The notes beneath the pieces were generated by a model. The model was not told the DNA's origin. It searched no databases and saw only the letters and a list, made by a program, of their open reading frames with translations. From Chitinasiproducens palmae (GTDB lineage: Bacteria; Pseudomonadota; Gammaproteobacteria; Burkholderiales; Burkholderiaceae), in assembly GCF_900095735.1 (NCBI RefSeq), contig NZ_FNLO01000008.1:186001-250000 (forward strand): DNA of 64,000 nt, given 5' to 3'. A program made the translations under genes and the position numbers. Numbering within the stretch: the first letter of the stretch is position 1; every line of letters starts with the position of its first letter. Shown one piece after another: positions 61,588-64,000 of the stretch.

Positions 61588-63158
61588 AGCATCACTCCCA
61601 TTTCGGCAGCATGCTCGGCCACGGCCGAGCGAAACACGTCCGCGCGATGCGCGTAACTCTTGAACATATCGAAGCTCGCGCAGGCCGGCGACATCAGCAC
61701 GGCCTCGCCGGCGGTGGCGACAGCCGCGGCGGCGGCCACGGCGGCTTCCAGACTGTCGCAAGCCTGCTGCGCGACCCCGGTCGCCGACAGCGCCGCGCCG
61801 ATCGCCGCGCCGTCCCGACCGATCAGGAACACGCCACGGCAGACGTCCTGCACCGCGGGCGCGAGCGGCGAGAAGTCTTGGCCCTTGCCGTCGCCGCCGG
61901 CGATCAGCCAGACCGGACGGCCCAGTCCCGCCAGCGCCGCCACGGTGGCGCCGACATTGGTGCCCTTGCTGTCGTCGATGTAGTCGACACCGTCGAGCGT
62001 CGCGATCAGTTGCACGCGATGCGGCTCGCCGGCATAGGTGCGCAAGCCGTGCAGCAACGCGGCGAGCGGCAGGCCGATCGCCTGGGCCAGTGCCAGCGCC
62101 GCCTGCGCATTGAGCGCGTTGTGCCGGCCGCGGACCAGCAGCGCGTCGACCGGCATCAGACGACGCAATTCACACGATTCGCACGGCGCCGCGGCTTCCG
62201 GCGCCTGGCTGCCGCGCCGGCGCCGCTTGGTGGTTTCGGGCGCGTCCTCGACCGCCACCGCCTGGGCCAGCCATGCGACGCCGCCCTCTTCGACGATGCC
62301 GAAATCGCCGGCACGCGACGGCGCGTCGCTGCCGAACGTGACGCAGGGCACCTCCGGCTGGGCGAAGCCGCGCGCGGCCGCGTCGTCACGGCACAGCACG
62401 CGCAACGTGGTGGCGCCAAAGATCCGGCCCTTGGCACGCCGGTAGGCGTCGAAGTCGCCGTGCCAGTCGAGATGGTCCTGCGTGACGTTGAGAATCGCTG
62501 CCGCATCCGGCGCGAAGGTCTGCGTCGATTCGAGCTGAAAGCTCGACGCTTCCACCACCCACACGTCGGGCAGCGTGCCGGCGTCGTCGGCGTCGGCCAG
62601 CCGATCGAGCAGCGCGGGACTGATGTTGCCCGCCAGCGCGACACTGCGGCCGGCATGGGCGGCCAGGCGCGCCACCATCGAACACGTGGTGGTTTTGCCG
62701 TTCGTGCCCGTCACCGCGAGTACGCGCGGACGATACGGCGCGTCCGGCTCGGCGGCCCTGGCGCGCAGCGCCTGCGCGAAGAACTCGAACTCGCCCCACA
62801 CCGGGATGCCACGCAAGCGCGCCTCGGCGAGCAGACTGGCCGTGCCGTCGGCGAGCGGCGACAGGCCCGGGCTCAGCGCGACCAGGGCGATGTCATCGAG
62901 CAGTCCCGCCGCGAACGGCCCGGCCACGAATGCGCTGTCCGTCGCTTCCGCGGACGCCACGCGCGACTCGAACGCGGCCAGCATCGGGGGCGCCTCGCGC
63001 GTGTCGGCCGCGCGCACGCGGCAGCCGTGGCGCAGGCACCAGCGCGCCATCGCCAGCCCGGATTCGCCCAGGCCGAGCACCAGCACAAACGGCCGCTCCA
63101 GCGCGCCGAAAGGCGACACGGTGACTACGGACGGGAGGGTCGGATGCGCCATGTTCAT
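61584..63158 (-). CDS. murD: UDP-N-acetylmuramoylalanine--D-glutamate ligase
   Basis: A 524-residue Mur ligase. [20 protein letters not shown] binds the substrate and [20 protein letters not shown] near residue 132 is the ATP loop. [20 protein letters not shown] and [15 protein letters not shown] follow. At about residues 300-340 it has a charged insert (TKRRRRGSQ and a CESC pair) that makes it longer than the usual 450-500. The start at 63158 overlaps the mraY stop (ATGA); MAHPTLP two codons later is an alternative. Confidence 0.95.
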   Translation of the reverse strand: MNMAHPTLPSVVTVSPFGALERPFVLVLGLGESGLAMARWCLRHGCRVRAADTREAPPMLAAFESRVASAEATDSAFVAGPFAAGLLDDIALVALSPGLSPLADGTASLLAEARLRGIPVWGEFEFFAQALRARAAEPDAPYRPRVLAVTGTNGKTTTCSMVARLAAHAGRSVALAGNISPALLDRLADADDAGTLPDVWVVEASSFQLESTQTFAPDAAAILNVTQDHLDWHGDFDAYRRAKGRIFGATTLRVLCRDDAAARGFAQPEVPCVTFGSDAPSRAGDFGIVEEGGVAWLAQAVAVEDAPETTKRRRRGSQAPEAAAPCESCELRRLMPVDALLVRGRHNALNAQAALALAQAIGLPLAALLHGLRTYAGEPHRVQLIATLDGVDYIDDSKGTNVGATVAALAGLGRPVWLIAGGDGKGQDFSPLAPAVQDVCRGVFLIGRDGAAIGAALSATGVAQQACDSLEAAVAAAAAVATAGEAVLMSPACASFDMFKSYAHRADVFRSAVAEHAAEMGVML

Positions 63159-64000
63159 CGCAGCTTCAGCGTCGACAGACCGATCAGCACCAGGATCAAC
63201 GTAATGATCCAGAAGCGCACGACGACCTGCGTTTCCTTCCAGCCGGAAAGCTCGAAGTGGTGATGCAGCGGCGCCATCTTGAAAACGCGACGGCCTTCGC
63301 CGAAGCAGCGCTTGGTGAATTTGAACCAGCCGACCTGCAGCATCACCGACAGCGTCTCGGCGACGAACACGCCGCCCATCACGGACAGCACGATTTCCTG
63401 GCGCACGATGACCGCCACGGTGCCCAGGCCGCCGCCAAGCGCGAGCGCGCCGACGTCGCCCATGAACACCTGCGCCGGATGCGTGTTGTACCAAAGGAAG
63501 GCCAGCCCGGCGCCGGCCATCGCGGAGCAGAAGATCAACAGTTCACCCGCGCCGGGAATGTGCGGGAACAGCAGGTAGCGCGAGTACACCGCGCTGCCCA
63601 TCACGTATGCGAACACACCGAGCGCCGAGCCGACCAGCACGACCGGCATGATCACCAGCCCGTCCAGGCCGTCGGTGAGATTCACCGCGTTGCTGGAGCC
63701 GACGATCACCAGATAGGTCAGCACCACGAAGCCGAGCAGGCCGAGCGGATAGCTGATCGATTTGACGAACGGCAACAACAGGTCCGCGCGCGCCGGGAGG
63801 GTCAACGGCCAGCCACTGTGGATCCAGTCCATGAAGGTGGCGAACACGTGCGTGTTGTTGGTCTGCGAGACCGAGAACGCCAGGTAGACCGCCGCGAACA
63901 GACCGATCAGCGACTGCCAGAAATACTTCTCGCGCGAGGACATGCCGCGCGGATCCTTGTAGACCACCTTGCGATAGTCGTCGACCCAGCCGATCGCGCC
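63155..64000 (-). CDS. mraY: Phospho-N-acetylmuramoyl-pentapeptide transferase, C-terminal part
   Basis: The minus strand is open from the stop at 63155 to the window edge, 281 residues. It starts with [20 protein letters not shown], where the Asp pair binds magnesium. [20 protein letters not shown] and [20 protein letters not shown] follow, then the HHHFELSGW motif near the end, all typical of MraY. The enzyme makes lipid I in the inner membrane. About 100 N-terminal residues lie beyond the window. Confidence 0.97.
   Translation of the reverse strand, partial: GAIGWVDDYRKVVYKDPRGMSSREKYFWQSLIGLFAAVYLAFSVSQTNNTHVFATFMDWIHSGWPLTLPARADLLLPFVKSISYPLGLLGFVVLTYLVIVGSSNAVNLTDGLDGLVIMPVVLVGSALGVFAYVMGSAVYSRYLLFPHIPGAGELLIFCSAMAGAGLAFLWYNTHPAQVFMGDVGALALGGGLGTVAVIVRQEIVLSVMGGVFVAETLSVMLQVGWFKFTKRCFGEGRRVFKMAPLHHHFELSGWKETQVVVRFWIITLILVLIGLSTLKLR

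Overview
The window is a stretch of ordinary chromosome from a high-GC betaproteobacterium. Gene content and order point to Burkholderiaceae in the broad Burkholderia sense: aroQ-accB-accC-prmA, rplU-rpmA-obgE-proB, pilB-pilC-pilD-coaE-zapD-yacG, secA-lpxC-ftsZ-ftsA-ftsQ-ddl-murC-murG-ftsW-murD-mraY, and an Ala/Lys-rich histone H1-like protein. The genus cannot be fixed from the sequence alone. I found no insertion sequence, prophage, CRISPR array, toxin-antitoxin pair or defence island.

Layout. 1-9.9 kb: the start of malic enzyme (minus), thiL-pgpA-cinA (plus), then a minus-strand run of mpl, an esterase, an RNase II-type exonuclease, aroE, mtgA and pyrF. 10-17.1 kb: a plus-strand run with a small unrecognised protein, a TlpA-type thioredoxin, aroQ, accB, accC, prmA, tpx, a PfkB sugar/nucleoside kinase and a glycine-zipper lipoprotein. 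It ends at a strong two-way terminator facing the histone-like gene. 17.2-26 kb (minus): histone-like gene, class Ia ribonucleotide reductase nrdA-nrdB behind two NrdR-type boxes, ampD, a PP0621-type protein and a YpjD/CcsA-type membrane protein. 26-31.6 kb: ffh, a phosphoribosyltransferase, proS (minus), rppH and a CNP1-like protein. 31.8-35 kb (minus): proB, obgE, rpmA, rplU. 35.2-45.2 kb (plus): polyprenyl diphosphate synthase, tRNA-Pro(CGG), a CorC/HlyC-type membrane protein, type IV pilus genes pilB-pilC-pilD, coaE, zapD, yacG. 45.4-64 kb: a MutT-type Nudix enzyme, an AAA ATPase (DUF815), argJ, secA, a DUF721 protein (plus), lpxC and the distal half of the division and cell-wall cluster, running off the end inside mraY.

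How the genes fit together. Much of the window serves envelope growth: peptidoglycan precursors (murC, murD, murG, mraY, ddl), polymerisation (ftsW, mtgA), recycling (ampD, mpl), division (ftsZ, ftsA, ftsQ, zapD), lipid A (lpxC), fatty acids (accB, accC), phospholipid (pgpA) and protein export (secA, ffh). The dcw genes are joined by 4-base ATGA overlaps or near-zero gaps, which suggests translational coupling.

What stands out is mostly modest. There are paired NrdR-like operators on nrdA; a histone-like protein much longer than its usual relatives; a prepilin peptidase with a large hydrophilic insert; a (GE)n microsatellite tail on Obg; and several degenerate tandem repeats of 5-14 bp, often period 12, scattered through both spacers and low-complexity coding segments. 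The spacers between pilC and zapD are unusually wide and hold several of these repeats. I do not see a convincing new multi-gene system.
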